A DNA stretch of 64,000 bases from Membranipora membranacea (lineage: Eukaryota; Bryozoa; Gymnolaemata; Cheilostomatida; Membraniporidae), in contig OU612071.1 in assembly GCA_914767715.1 (NCBI GenBank), positions 19,712,948 through 19,776,947 of the forward strand. Reading direction: 5' to 3'. The notes below the pieces were generated by a model that was not told the origin of the DNA, did not search any database, and saw nothing but the letters and a program-made list of their open reading frames with translations. The translations under genes were made by a program, and so were the position numbers. Shown here piece by piece: positions 1 to 12,401 of this stretch; position 1 is the stretch's first letter, and each line of letters starts with the position of its first letter.

Positions 1-1048
1 CTTTGAAATCTTAACCTAAACATAATGTTGTGATTACGTACAAGGGAACTGATGATGGTAATAAAGACTTTTTGTCAAGTTGAAGAATAATCACAAAAGG
101 CTATCATGTCTTGTGACTATTCATCAACGGCATACTTCCTTGTATCTCAAGGTTTGTTTTGCTGCATCATCAGCAAAGCTCAATCCCGACATAACAGCGT
201 CACATCCTGGCTAATTATTAGATCATGCATATCCTCAAGTATCCAATGTAGCTTAGTAATATCCAATTCATATAAGACAATGTAGACTATACTATATGCT
301 GGTGGACAACTATCACTAAGGCGATCTTGTGTCTCTAAGAAATATTCCATAAACCTGAAATGTCTAACTTGGTCTAACACTATACCATATTGTCTACCAT
401 CTCTTTAACTAATGCTACCTTGAGTACCTTGAATAACTTTATACCAGTTGATGTAGGTTTCTACATGTATGAAATCTCCATTTCCTGTCAACTCTGTCTC
501 CTTTGCCATGTAAATAATAAGTCAAAAATAAACGCCTCGGTATATGGATATTTGCCATTCTTCTGAAAGTTAGGGGCCCATTGAACGCCTGTACTGACAT
601 AGAGAGATTACTGCTGAAACAGACTAGACTTTAAACTAAGTCTAGATATATATCTATAGCTGAATTTAACCTCTGGCCCCATGAACATCCATCTATTATC
701 AAACATATTGACAATGATAGCTCATGGTTTTCTGAATGTTTTGCACTCAGTGCAAGAAAAAGAGAAACAGAAAGATAATAATATAATCAATGATGTTGGT
801 CAAGTCGATAATATATGGTTGAAAAGTAAAGTTTTGAATGAACTGAACTTCTCTTTAGATCTCAAATGTAATGGTAAAGAATTGTATGTAGCAGAAACTT
901 TGTATCTTAAATTGTCTGTATGATAAAAAAGTAAATGTTTATCACATAAATTGAACTTGGTAGTGTTTCAAAATCCTCTATATATAAATGGAGGTGTTAA
1001 AAATTGTTTATCTTATGCGCAAAAAGTGAAGTGAAATAACAAACAAGC

Positions 1049-1363
1049 TTAGGAAGAGGTAGGAGTTGTAATGATTGTGTAATGGATTCGGTTGGAATGA
1101 GATAATATGGGATGTAATGCACATAAAGCCCGTTTTTGCAACAAAAATAATCTATTGAGGGCATTATTGCAGGACAAGTTGCCAATGATATGGATACAAT
1201 ATATAAGGCGACAATAGATAAACTGGAAGTAAAATGTGCGGGCACTTGCTATATCCAAGAAGTATCTCAAATTTTGAAGTAGGTAAACATTCCGTTGTAC
1301 CTTTTTATATACATACTCTAGATGATCCTGGCATGAAAGCGAGTCATTCAACACAAAACCCAG
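1049..1363 (-). mobile_element. LINE reverse-transcriptase C-terminal remnant
   Basis: The minus strand reads as the end of a non-LTR retrotransposon RT domain of the CR1/Jockey kind: an LGFVLND-type start, then a DHLEYVYKKVQRNVYLLQ segment, a Y..FIY.RLIYC segment and a final LLQKRALCAL segment. In these families this is the stretch after the catalytic core. No start, endonuclease or catalytic YxDD is visible nearby, so this is a dead fragment. Confidence 0.65.
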
Positions 1364-4002
1364 AACTAACAACATGAACAAAAACATGAGCAAAAATCAT
1401 GAACTAACAGCGGATATAACTCCTTGTCATCAAGGTCATCATCAAGGAAATTAACAAAAGGCCAGCCTATCCTGTGATTTCAGCCCATTGTGGTTTAAAT
1501 CAAGGTTTACTCACACATAGCATCTCAAAAAATGGGGGGCTATGTCTTGGGGGCATATCTTGGGCAAGGCAGCAATATCTGCGCCTGCTACTCCACGAAG
1601 TTTGGATACAACTGCCAAAGATACAAATGCCTGATTAATTAATATGACTGGTTAAAACTTTAGGGCAAGCGCATGTCTGTCCAAGAGTTTTCTGGCTTTA
1701 TATATTTTACTTCAAAACCAAATCAGTGATCATGTGTCAGGAACTGATGATGGCTATACACATTTTGTTGTTAACTATAGGGGTAACCACAAAAGGCAAT
1801 TTTATCTTGAGACTAGTCGTCAAGGTCATACTTCCTGTGTGGCTTTTATTATAATCAAATTCTTGAAAGACAAGGGAGACTATATTGTACGCTGGGAGAA
1901 AAATATCACAACTATCAATTATCACCTTGTATCCCTGAAAAATATTTGATAAGTCTGAAGTGTCTAACTTGGACTAACACCAAGGAGTTTGAAAAAGGAG
2001 TGGAAACGGCCTCTCATTTCAAATTGTTGTTTGTCTCCACTGGTAATTGTCCTCTCTTCATCAGCAAAGGTTTTCCATGACCACAGCCAATCAGAGCAGA
2101 GACTGCAGAGAGTGACTTCCTGCCAAAATGAAGTACAACTTGAGTTGCTGTAATAATTTTGATGAACTGTCAATCAGCAAGAGCATAGTTGTGGAATCCC
2201 ATTTAACAAGATGGGCTCTACCGCAAATTTCCTAAAGTGTTTGAACCTCTTGAAAAGAAACTAAACTAAGTAGCAGAGAGATATAGATAGCACTCAAGTA
2301 TAGTCCATGTTTCAACCTGTTTTACCTGGGACTCCAAAGCCCTCTGCTACTCATATGGGAAGGGAAAGTTCAACTGCAGACATGGCCATAAATTTGCCTC
2401 ATAATTTGGTAATCCATGGCGGTTTTCATCAGTCAAACGTGGTATGTTATGCCTCCCTTTGTCACTTAGGTGTTAGAAAGGGCTTATTTAAGTACTTTCA
2501 CTACTTTTATATGGTCTAAGTTCCTCACATGGTTTTTAAATGGTGAATGAATGATTTATTTTCAGTCTCTCTATCCCCCATCAAACATTTGCATTGGAAT
2601 TATAATTCAATACCCTGCAAAAGTGGTTACTATATTACTAGCTATATCTCATCTACACGAGTGGTGATTTACATCATGATATGTTGTCTCTGGGTGTCTG
2701 AATATACCATTGAGTAAACATATTTTAATAATATTCAACTGTCTACCCAGTCAGTAAATAATCTAAAGCTGAGGTCAAACGCGGAGGTAAATGAATATAC
2801 GCCTTCATTTAAAGATAAACGGCCACTTTAAGACTTGTACTGTACTGATATGAACGGTGGGCAGTTGAATCAGGCAAGTTTTAAAACCATGACTAGATAA
2901 TAATATCTATAATTGAATATAAGCTCTGGCCCAATGCACATCCATCCATCCAAACGCATCCTGACAATTAATGCTCATGGTGTTTGGAAATGAAGGAACT
3001 ACAAACGGATATAACGCCTTGTCATTTAAGGTCACCATCAAGGAAATTAACCAAAGGCCAGCCTATCTTGTGACTTTTCATCAAGGACTTGCTTCCTTGC
3101 TATTCAAGGCCTTTTTGCCACATCATCAGCTAAGCGATCTTCTGAATTTGCTTCAATCAACTTTCTGAATTACTAGTATGTTATTTTTATGTTATCTAGC
3201 ATCAGGGTCAAAACACATATAGGTTCGATATCCGTAAAGCCAATATTATAAAAATACTACAGGAATGCTTCTCGACAGGTTCTAAATCAATGCTTGTTTA
3301 AAGGTAGGACGTCGATAACATCAGTCGGTTTCACTCTTATATTCACACAATTCTCATGGGAAGACTTTTTCAAATCTGTGCAATCATTTTATCAAGTTGA
3401 CAGCAAAATTAAAATTGTTGTTATCACTTTTTTCCATCCATCTGTTTAAGCAGCTAGTATTTGATTTCTAAACCTGTCAGTCCAGTAGCTTTGCTTCATC
3501 TGTGATGCTAGTAACTAATAAAGATCTTATCTTATCATTACCTAAGGACCAACATATGTCTGCCTCGTAATATTCTGAATTTGAATATCTGTACCGTTGT
3601 GACATGAACATTGTACAGCTGAAAGAGACAAGTATTAAAACCAAGGCTAGATATATATATTTTATATATATCATTATGACTGAATGTAACCTCTGGCCTG
3701 ATGCACATTCATCCATCCCCAAACAGCCTGACAATGAATGCTCATGATCTTTGGAAAATCAGGAACTAAAAACAGATATAACGTCTTGTCTTCAAGGTTA
3801 GCATCAAGGAAATTAACAAAAGGGCAGCCTATCTGGTGACTATTCATCAAGGACTTGCTTCCTTGTTATTCATGGTTTATTTTGCCACATCATCAGCTAA
3901 GGGTTCTTCTTTAATTGCTTTGTCAGATTTCTGATTTACAACCACTCAATAGGTTTCAGTACCATCTAAGGCTTTTTTCAAGATAGGCTGTCAGTTTGAA
4001 TC

Positions 4003-4307
4003 CGCGACAACTTAGCTCGAGCCAAACTTAGCCCGAGGCTAAATTTGGCCAGGGCTAAGTTTGGCTCGGGCTTAGTTTCGCTCGGGCTAAGTTTGGCTCG
4101 AGCTAAGTTTGGCTCGGGCTAAGTATGAGTCAGGCTAAGTTTGGTTCGGGCTAAGTTTGGCATGGGACGAGTTAGGCTCGGGCTAAGTTTGGCTCAGGCT
4201 AAGTTTGGCTTGGGACGAGTTTGGCTTGGGATGAGTTTTGCTCGGGACGAGTTTAGCTCGGGCTAAGTTTGGCTCGGGCTAAGTTTGGCTCGGGACGAGT
4301 TGTCGCG
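4003..4307. repeat. 16-bp minisatellite bounded by 10-bp inverted repeats
   Basis: About 18 variants of a 16-bp unit close to ggctaagtttggctcg fill 4013-4297. The array is bounded exactly by CGCGACAACT (4003-4012) and its reverse complement AGTTGTCGCG (4298-4307). Near the right end some units change to a gggacgagttt form, as if a second subtype had spread. The boundaries suggest a small transposon whose interior expanded in tandem. Confidence 0.8.
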
Positions 4308-4563
4308 CTTCCGTCAATTGCCTTGGTTTTATTTTCTATTATTAAGTTTTCACAATTTTCATGAGAGGACTTTTCATCATCCATACAATTCTTTTATCTA
4401 TTTCACAGGCAAAATTAAATTTGCGTTTCTACTGTTTTTTTATTCCATACTGTTACCAGAGGAGCTATGTGTCATGGTGTAGTGACTTTTAGGGGGTTGT
4501 AATAGGTAAGGCATTGAAACATCTGACTTAGGGATTCTAGCTGAAGTGTGTGTGTGTTTTGCA

Positions 4564-4825
4564 GCGGTATACGCACTACTGTATGTTGTATCTACCGCCG
4601 ATGATGAATCACACTGTAGAATTATCTCCTGGTACCGATGAGTTTAATACAGAAAACTTTGATATTATGGTACCAGCAGTCGGTGACCCCTCAATTGCAC
4701 ATTCCAATTACAGGATTTGCTTCAATACCAAGTTTAAAAATTGGACCTTGTGGAAATTATCTTTGATGTCTAATTTTGAGGAGAAATCTAGAGAAAAAAA
4801 CTTTGTTTACCTCACTGCTTATTGA
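4564..4825 (+). other. Candidate orphan exon, unrecognised
   Basis: A good acceptor (tgtgtgtgttttgcag, ending at 4563) is followed by about 85 open codons beginning RYTHYCMLYLPPMMNHT and including a VELSPGTDEFN stretch. Composition looks protein-like, with an NHT glycosylation sequon. No convincing donor, partner exon or family was found. It may be one exon of a gene outside the visible structure, a relic, or chance. Confidence 0.25.
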
Positions 4826-6771
4826 AATTCAGGGCTGGCTGAGAGTAGGGTATATAGCATTTGCCTCGCAATCATATAATGTGTCACTTGCTCATGTGCA
4901 CCATTTTGTTAGGATTAGATTTCTTCCATTATTCCAAGGCATGAAAACAGTTCTGAAATACAAAGGAACGAAACTCATATGCATATTTAATAGTGTAGAC
5001 TTGCGATACAGAAAGCAGTGTGGTTGACTAGTCAGCTAAGGATAAGCATGTTACATTGAATTTCGCTATCTTGTTCAGATGGGTAGACAGGTTATCGGTA
5101 TATGTGATGACATGAAGAGCTTGCAGCTGAAAAATACAAACTTTGGAACAGAGGGTAAAGAAATTGTAATCTCCGGCCAGAACACAATAGACCCATCCCA
5201 AAACAACTTGACAATGAATGCTCATGGTCTCAGGAACCAAAAATAGATAAAACTTTTTGTGATCAAGGTCACCATCAAGGAAACTAACAAAAGGCCAACC
5301 CATCTTGTGACTTTTCATCAAGGACTTGCTTCCTTGTTATTCAAGGTATACTCTGCCGCATCAACAGTTAAGCGTATTACTTGTTATTTTGTAATTGTAT
5401 GGAATTTGTTTCATCAGTTTTCTGCTTTGCGTAGATGTTACTTTTTTGTTATCTATCATCTGGATAACATAACACAATGTGCAACACCAATAGACTGTCT
5501 AATAACTCCATGGTGATGCCACTCAATAAATTTCTATGAGGTTTTAGGACTTTTTTCAAAGTTGGTTACACAATCTACACAAAAAAGACTTGAAAACCAG
5601 CAAAATCAGTATATATGTTTCGAAGCAAAAATTAAATTTGCATACCATACCATTTTTTACCAAAGGAGTGATGTGTCAGGTGTCAGTTGTGATGGGATCG
5701 ATAGCAAGTCAAATGTTTAGTAGACGCTGAGTTTTAGGGCAGCCTTTACACTCATCAAAGGATTACCGTTGCTTTGGGTGACATTTATCCAAAAAAAGAT
5801 ATTAAGTAAGAACCATATTTCAGCCAATCCTAAAATATAGCTTTTGTTTGAAATGTTGGTTAAAATCACAAGGTTAACTCACACGTCGCAACCCACAAAA
5901 TGGGTGGCAAAACTTAGAGGCTGTGCTCTCAGTTTGGTTATCAGCAGAGAAATGACAACAATATAATGCTATTACAAAGGCTGAGTACAAAGGCTAAACT
6001 TACAAAACCTAGGTTGATAAACATGAATGATCGTAACCTCAGGCAAAGCGCATTTCCATCCAATGGTATAATCTGGCAGTGATTACGAATCAAAAACTGA
6101 TAATGGTTATAAAAATTTGCTCTCAAGTTGTAGGATAATAACGAAAGGTGAAAATTACTTGTGATTATTCATCAACGACACGCTTCCTTGTCTCTCAAGG
6201 TTTATTTTGCCACATCATCAGTAAGGCCAAACCAACCCAATTACCTAATGTGTTTGCTACATCGTGCGTTTTTTTCATGCCATTATTCGGGAATTCTTAA
6301 ATTCTGCAACTTTGGCAACACCAACCACCTGCTAAAATATCTTGTCATTCTGCGCATGCTCAGCTCTGGGCATGAGCTGATCTCTGCAAAATTGAGCCTC
6401 AGAATTCCAAAGCCATCTGATTGGCTACCTGCTCTGGTGACATAATCCCCAAAGCGTGCGGACTTGTTATTACTAGTTATCCTCTCTTGTCATTATTAGC
6501 TGATTTTGATTGACAGTTTATGCAGGGGATATCCCATTTCCCCTTTCCAAAGTTGCAATCAGAACCCAAACTAAACTCATTGTTCTTGCACATGCGCGAA
6601 TTCAAGTCACGCATGATGCATACTTAGCCTTACGACACCCGCTTTGTGGTAATGATAACCTAGTTTATCAGTGATCTACATGCCCAGTCAGATCACGAGA
6701 GTCAGTATGATATCTTGTATCTTGCGCATTGGACAATCATCTAATAAAGCGCAGTGGCTTTTTATTTGTAG

Positions 6772-8573
6772 TCCCAACCTGCCGCAGCGGGTACAAACTC
6801 AACCCTGTTTCTTTAACCTGTATACGCTTAGTCCAGCAAAGGGTCCCATGGGTGACTGCTAAAGCTCTGTGTGAAGCAGACGGAGAGAAGCTAGCTGTGT
6901 TCCCGTCACCTGAATCTGTCCAATGGCTTGATAGTGTTCTCAGAGATTCAGAATATGCTGCAGGTGAATATGCATTCAGTTATATTCACTCAAGTCACTA
7001 TTATGCTATGTATTGTTATTTAATTGCATTTGGGTTTGATTCATTTATATCCAAGCAGAGAAGTGTATATATAAGGTCGGCTTTAAAAGAATATGTGGAG
7101 CTACCTCAAATTATTTATATATGATTACATCAAGCCAAGAAGTGCTATAACCAAAATTATGCGTTTCAAGTTGAGCATTTATATATTGTAGCATTTTTGG
7201 TCATATGCACACCAGAGTCTAAGCTTCTGTTCAAGTTGTAACTCTCCCTACCTATGCTTCGACCGCTGCTTTGGCACAACAAATGCATTGATCGAAAGAG
7301 CTATGATTGGTCCTAGGTGCTACTCGGCCCTGTTCAGGCAGACTTATCCCTTTTGATTGCAAAACAATCGGTGTATGTTTTGCTCTCCAATTGCTCAACT
7401 TGACACAATGAAATGAACCGCTTATTAGTTATTCGATAGAGCCGCCTAGCCTTCACATCACCAGAGAAATATTTTCAGGCCAATCTGACAGATCTTCGCC
7501 TACGGAAAACACTGTGTCTGGAGTAAAGTCAAAAGATTTCAGACCCCATCATTTTGAATATTAAAAATGCCTGAATAACAATTCTGTGATTGCAGCGGAC
7601 AGGACATAGAATTTTTATATCTATTTAATTCATGACAGAATTGGTGCACACAAGGTCCTTCTAGTTCCCCAAGTCTGCTTGTGAGCTTTACAATGATACA
7701 AGAAAAAAGTATAGCTCATATAGCAATGTTCAGAAGAATCTCAGATATCCTGCTGCGCTGCCACTGACATGATTGCTATAACAGAGTAAACCCTTCTTCT
7801 TTTTAATTCAGCTCATTGTTTCAACCTAGCAACACCTTCCTAAACTCTTGTCATTTCACTTATTAAATGTGATTTTGTGGAAAGCTGTCGATATGTTATC
7901 CCTGACGATGACCGCTACAACTGGTTACCCTCATTTTTTTGGATTCAGCATGCTTTTCAATTCTAGAAACAGCTCTTTTTTCCTGCCACCAAAAATTGCC
8001 TATGCTATCATTTTTTATAGCACTTATTGGTGGGCTGCTTTTGGCCAAAAGAAATTGTATATTGACATCTGACATGATTTCATTTTGATCTTACACTCAT
8101 TGTAGCTTGGGGTTATTATTGGCCATGGATTTTGTTGCCAAAAACAATGCAATGATAAAATAAAGTGAATGCGATAATTTGAAATTAGTTTTATTATTTT
8201 TCTAATATTGATTACTATGTCACCAGTCACTTGCAATCACAGCAAAAGTAAGGAAAGTAGATGCCCTTTTTTCAAAAGCATGTACTATGCAGGTACTTAG
8301 CCAACCAGACTTTGCTGAATTGATAATTTTTAGAAACTATCCTATCTTAGCCTGTGTTTTCTAGGAATCACATCATCTGTTTCAACATCAGATCCAGTAT
8401 GGAATGAAAAATATAACCAGCAAACCCGAAGCAATGGAACAGAATGTGGCTGTGTGACTGGAATGTATAGTGATTTACATGAGAAGATATTTGACTGCCG
8501 CTGTACGCAAACACATCACTTTATTTGCGAAATAGCATTGGCTTTTTGTTTTGCTCCAGCTTGTTCTCAATAG
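6772..8573 (+). pseudogene. C-type lectin gene fragment lacking the WIGL segment
   Basis: Two exons match the lectin gene at 12.4-14.0 kb in phase and sequence. Exon 6772-6963 (192 nt, same length and 1-1 phase as its paralogue) encodes the N-terminal half of a C-type lectin domain: SGYKLNPVSLTC, then a W-TAKALCEADGEKLAVF helix. Exon 8365-8573 begins ITSSVSTSDPVWNEKYN, carries C-G-C and C-x-C, and ends THHFICE plus an extra 13 residues before TAG. The roughly 23 residues holding the WIGL core of the fold are missing between them, and no exon for them was seen in the 1.4-kb intron. No PAN or signal-peptide exon is visible upstream. The EPD of the paralogue is QQT here. It reads best as a truncated, possibly dead, inverted duplicate. 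A diverged middle exon cannot be excluded. Confidence 0.7.
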
Positions 8574-9811
8574 ATATTTAATGACGAGACCATCTGGTAA
8601 TATAATTTTGTTATATTCTGTATAACCCGAATTAATGTCGAAGAAAGAATATTTCCTTCTTATTCTTCCCTCATCTAGAATTCGACTTTTGGATTAAGAT
8701 TCTACAAACTGATTTACCATGTCTTGTCAGATATGTTTTAAGATTGCTATCTTTTGAAACGGGATCGCACTGTCCAGTGATAACAGGACAAAATCCTTCC
8801 ATATTATGCCAGAATAAATCAAGCCCACAATAATAATTTATTTCTATTAATGTATTCAGATTATGATCTTATACTGTACATATGGCAGATTAGTATTCTC
8901 AGTATGTGTAACATTTTACTTCGATCGATGAATTTTTCTTCCGTATTATGAGTGCGAAATGTCCCAGCAGTTCTTTTCAAATTATATCAGGGTATCAGGT
9001 TTGCTAGATAGAGAGCAATTTGGGAAATGGTGATGATCTTGTGGGAGGATAAAAAGTGCTTTGCGGCATGAATTTGAGAAAAATAGGATCCAAGTTTTTG
9101 TCAAGATGGGTGATTGACTGGTTTTAGGAGTATTGTCCCTTTAGATCATCAATTGCACTGGTTAAACTATGTAGCAACGGAACGTTTGGTGGAATTGTGC
9201 TCTATAGTACACAACGTAATTATTAGTGAGTTATACATGGAAAAAGCTTTGGATCAAAAACGCCATGCATAGATAAAATTGTAATAACAGTAGAAAATTG
9301 CTCATCACAACATACTGCATTGACCAAGCAAAACAAAAGTGCCACAAGAAAATACACGCCACAAAATAAGGAATGTGATATAAATTAGGTATTACAATTG
9401 CCACAAAATAACCTACAATTGTTAGCTAAATCCAGATTTAAATTGAGATCGAGATATAAATACGTCAAAGACAGAGTTGTATATATAACATGAGAGAGAG
9501 AGTGTATAACATTTAACCGGCGTCAGCTAAAACACAATGCAATACAAGGAATTACACTCTAGATTAGGGACAGAGTAGCGATCAACAATTTATGCAGTCT
9601 CAAAAAATACATATACATCAAATTGCGGCATAAATTTATCATCAAGCAGATTACAATAATATTATACGATAATTTATATCAAAATAATTATGCATTTACA
9701 CTTACTGAGATAAAATATACAGGAAGTATAGCTGACACAGGGACTTGGCTTGCGAATAGCGGCGGCGAAGGGGTCCTACATATCCCTAGAATAATTATAG
9801 TGACGTTTTAA
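8574..9811. other. Intergenic, nothing recognised
   Basis: AT-rich sequence with short simple-sequence runs (GA-rich near 9490). No ORF, splice pair or repeat structure could be supported on either strand. Confidence 0.5.
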
Positions 9812-10440
9812 AGGATCCATGAAATAAGCATCTCTCTATGTTTACCTGAAATTACAGGTCATTCCCAACATTTTGGAGTATTGTATGAATCCATATCTGA
9901 ACCTGAGATACAGGCTCACAAAGTCAGCACTGTCACAGCTAGCTCAGTGGAATGGGCCATTATTAGGGCTCATACAACATCATCTAGTGCTTATACGTAA
10001 CACTCGGGTTAATGGGCGGAGCTTAAATGGTCTGACAATTGCAAATTTGTGTTTTTGAAACAAGTGTTCCAGTGGACAATTTTTAAAAACAAATTACACA
10101 TTACTAGCCTGAGAGGTGAATATGAGTTGTGAGAAGTTTGGGGCAGATCCATCTGCTGGAAACTTTATATTTTAGGAATTAAGTATATGTGGTAATTATT
10201 TACGCATAACTATTGGACAATGGAAATAATATGCTTCAGCGAGCGAACTAATTGCTTTTGCACTCAACTGCCCGTGTGTTACGTCACACTCTCTGCCTAT
10301 GAGCTAGCTGTGACAGTGCTGACTTTGGGAGCCTGTATCTCCGGTCCAGGTTGAGCTATGGATTCATACAATACACCAAAATGTTGGGAATGACCTATAG
10401 TTTCAGGCAAACATAGAGAGATGCTTATTTCATGGATGCT
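9812..10440. mobile_element. 629-bp inverted-repeat element flanked by TTAA
   Basis: The two ends are long imperfect inverted repeats of well over 100 bp, sharing catgaaataagcatctctc and cattcccaacattttgg. TTAA lies immediately outside each end (9808-9811 and 10441-10444), as expected for a TTAA target duplication. No transposase is encoded, so it is a MITE. TTAA duplication is typical of piggyBac-like elements; that assignment is inference. Confidence 0.75.
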
Positions 10441-10568
10441 TTAACTCGCCAATAACAAAAGTGCAACGGTGCAATGAAAATACATGTACATACAAAAAGG
10501 GTCTGGCCAGCATTTTAATTCATCAAATAAAATGCCAAGGTTCCTAAATGTGGTAATAATACAATTAA

Positions 10569-11088
10569 AGACTTGAGAAAGTTTGAGGCTGCTCTTTTGT
10601 ATCACATCTTATTCTCCATATTTTATTCTATCATGTGAGCGAATTCAAGCCTTAGAATCAAAGTATTGAGGAAGTTATGGCCTCTCAAACTTCCAAGGTG
10701 ACCGCAGTCTATCGGTAGTAAGAATCAGCCAGCAATCCCAATGGTACGTCACAACCATCATACTTATTACGATACACTGATAAATAGGTTGATGATCGAA
10801 ATGTTCAGAGTTGTAACGTCTCGAACCCAGGTCCTAATGGCTTTGCAGGCAACGCTGGTAACACTGAACTATATAGTCTACAGGCTCAATGGTCCTGGTG
10901 GCACGGACGGTTGCGTCGTTGCCTGCAGGTATGTGGACCCAGGTTCGATTCCCACCCGGTTGTGACCATAGACAAAACACATGTCTATGATTGTGACGTA
11001 CCCCTCTAGAGCTGAAAATCACTCACATGATAGAATAAAATATGGAGAATAAGATGTGATACAAAAAAAGTAGCCTCAAATTAAGTCT
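10569..11088. mobile_element. TTAA-flanked MITE carrying tRNA-like arms
   Basis: Ends begin AGACTT and are nearly perfect inverted repeats including ttgtatcacatcttattctc and tattttattctatcatgtga. TTAA sits outside both ends (10565-10568 and 11089-11092). The interior holds a tRNA-like segment (10897-10960) with a B-box-like ggttcgattcc at 10942-10952, and an inverted cgaacccagg partner near 10821. A diverged second family member lies at 23930-24180. Confidence 0.75.
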
Positions 11089-11092
11089 TTAA

Positions 11093-12401
11093 GATGTGGT
11101 GTGCAATCAAATATTCAATATCATCCTCCAATGCCATTAAGTACACAATCAAATTTTAACATTATTTCAAGCAGTACATAAACCGTAATAGTTCTTAACT
11201 TAGGTCTGATAGTTGTTTTAAGTTTACAGTGAAGAAAAACAGTACTGATGGATATCGAAGTCATGAAGAGATATAAGACTGATGAATAAGAAGTAAAATC
11301 TCCATCATCAAATATTAAAAATTAACACAACTCGCCACTTGTAGCAATAAATGCGAAGTGAGCTCTAGTGGCTTGAAAATAACAGGAGAAGATGATTTCT
11401 GAGAAGATAACTCCGGATACACAACTCTCTTAGAAATAAAAACTCAAATATTGCAATGATTGGTGGGTTGTTCAATTGTTTCATTTCTCACATTAAAAAT
11501 ATTTCATTACCGCAATAAAATACTTCAACTCAGCTGATTAGTATAGGTGTGATAATGACTACACTTTATTATTGAAAACATACTATGATTTGCAATCTTG
11601 TGATGCTGATTATAATTTTTCAGCTCAACAAAGCTCTCTACATACTGGGAACTTTCCTTAATATGTTACATATATCTACAACGTCTTGTACGGAATGCAT
11701 GCTTGTCGATTTTTGGAACAATGCATGCAAAACAAAGTTATATTCCCTTGTAAGATTTTGTGATCTATCTCCAACAAATCTTCTTTTTTCTCTGATATGA
11801 TGGATTGTGATCAAATTTACAACACCCTTCACTGCCAGTGTGAACAAACTTGCTGTAGGTGTTTCCTGCAATAAAACGAGTAGCTGGTAGTGAGGCTACT
11901 GAATGTAACCTTGACAGCCATTCTCAATAAACAGATGTAGGGAAAGTAACTACCCAGAGTGAGCGCATTGCAGCATTGTGTTTGCATTCAATGAAACATT
12001 TTGCTATCATAACTTCAAAAATGGAAGTTCAAGTGTATTTCCAGATTGTTGGTGGAGGTAAAATTTTAAAAATTTAGATTGCTGTTTCAATTTGCAATAT
12101 TCCACTATATTATCAACTATAGACTTTTTTCTTGAATAAAGCTTCAATATTTTCAAAAATGGTTTTAATCTCAAATGGTAAGGATGTCTATGTCTGCAAT
12201 TAAACTGGTTAGCGATGATGGCAGTAGAGTTCATGTAAACGCAGAGAAAGTATAAAACGTTAAAATCAGGCAAACAGCAAAGCTTTTAAGATTAGTTAAG
12301 AAGATGAAATAAAACACTATTATATTAGATATATAGGCTTTCCAACCATTTTGTGATCTTGCAATGGCATTGTACTTGATGTACAAATGAGGAGATTCAG
12401 C
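11093..12401. other. Intergenic downstream flank of the PAN-lectin gene
   Basis: Lies between a MITE and the stop codon of the minus-strand lectin gene, so its right part should include that gene's 3' untranslated region. No further coding segment or structured repeat was recognised. Confidence 0.4.

Larger units (their letters stand above)
1..6230. repeat. Diverged dispersed repeat family, about seven copies
   Basis: Similar blocks recur near 30-180, 610-730, 1390-1520, 1730-1850, 2870-3140, 3600-3910, 5100-5360 and 5990-6210. The shared core runs from a tag like ctctggccc and catccatcc, through gacaatgaatgctcatgg, to catcaaggaaattaac, cttgcttccttg and gccacatcatcag. Copies are diverged and partly truncated, so this looks like an old repeat rather than a recent tandem array. 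In three copies (about 3020-3140, 3790-3910 and 5255-5370) the second half is open in the same frame, reading roughly V-T/S-I-K-E-x-N-x-R. No known transposon family was recognised. Confidence 0.6.

Noticed and set aside
4003-4307. CRISPR array
   Set aside because: Units are contiguous without unique spacers and the genome is eukaryotic.
10897-10960. Functional tRNA gene
   Set aside because: The A and B boxes are imperfect, no proper acceptor stem pairs, and the copy is inside a MITE. The other tRNA-like hits at 19956, 20670, 32456 and 33165 are SINE heads for the same reasons.
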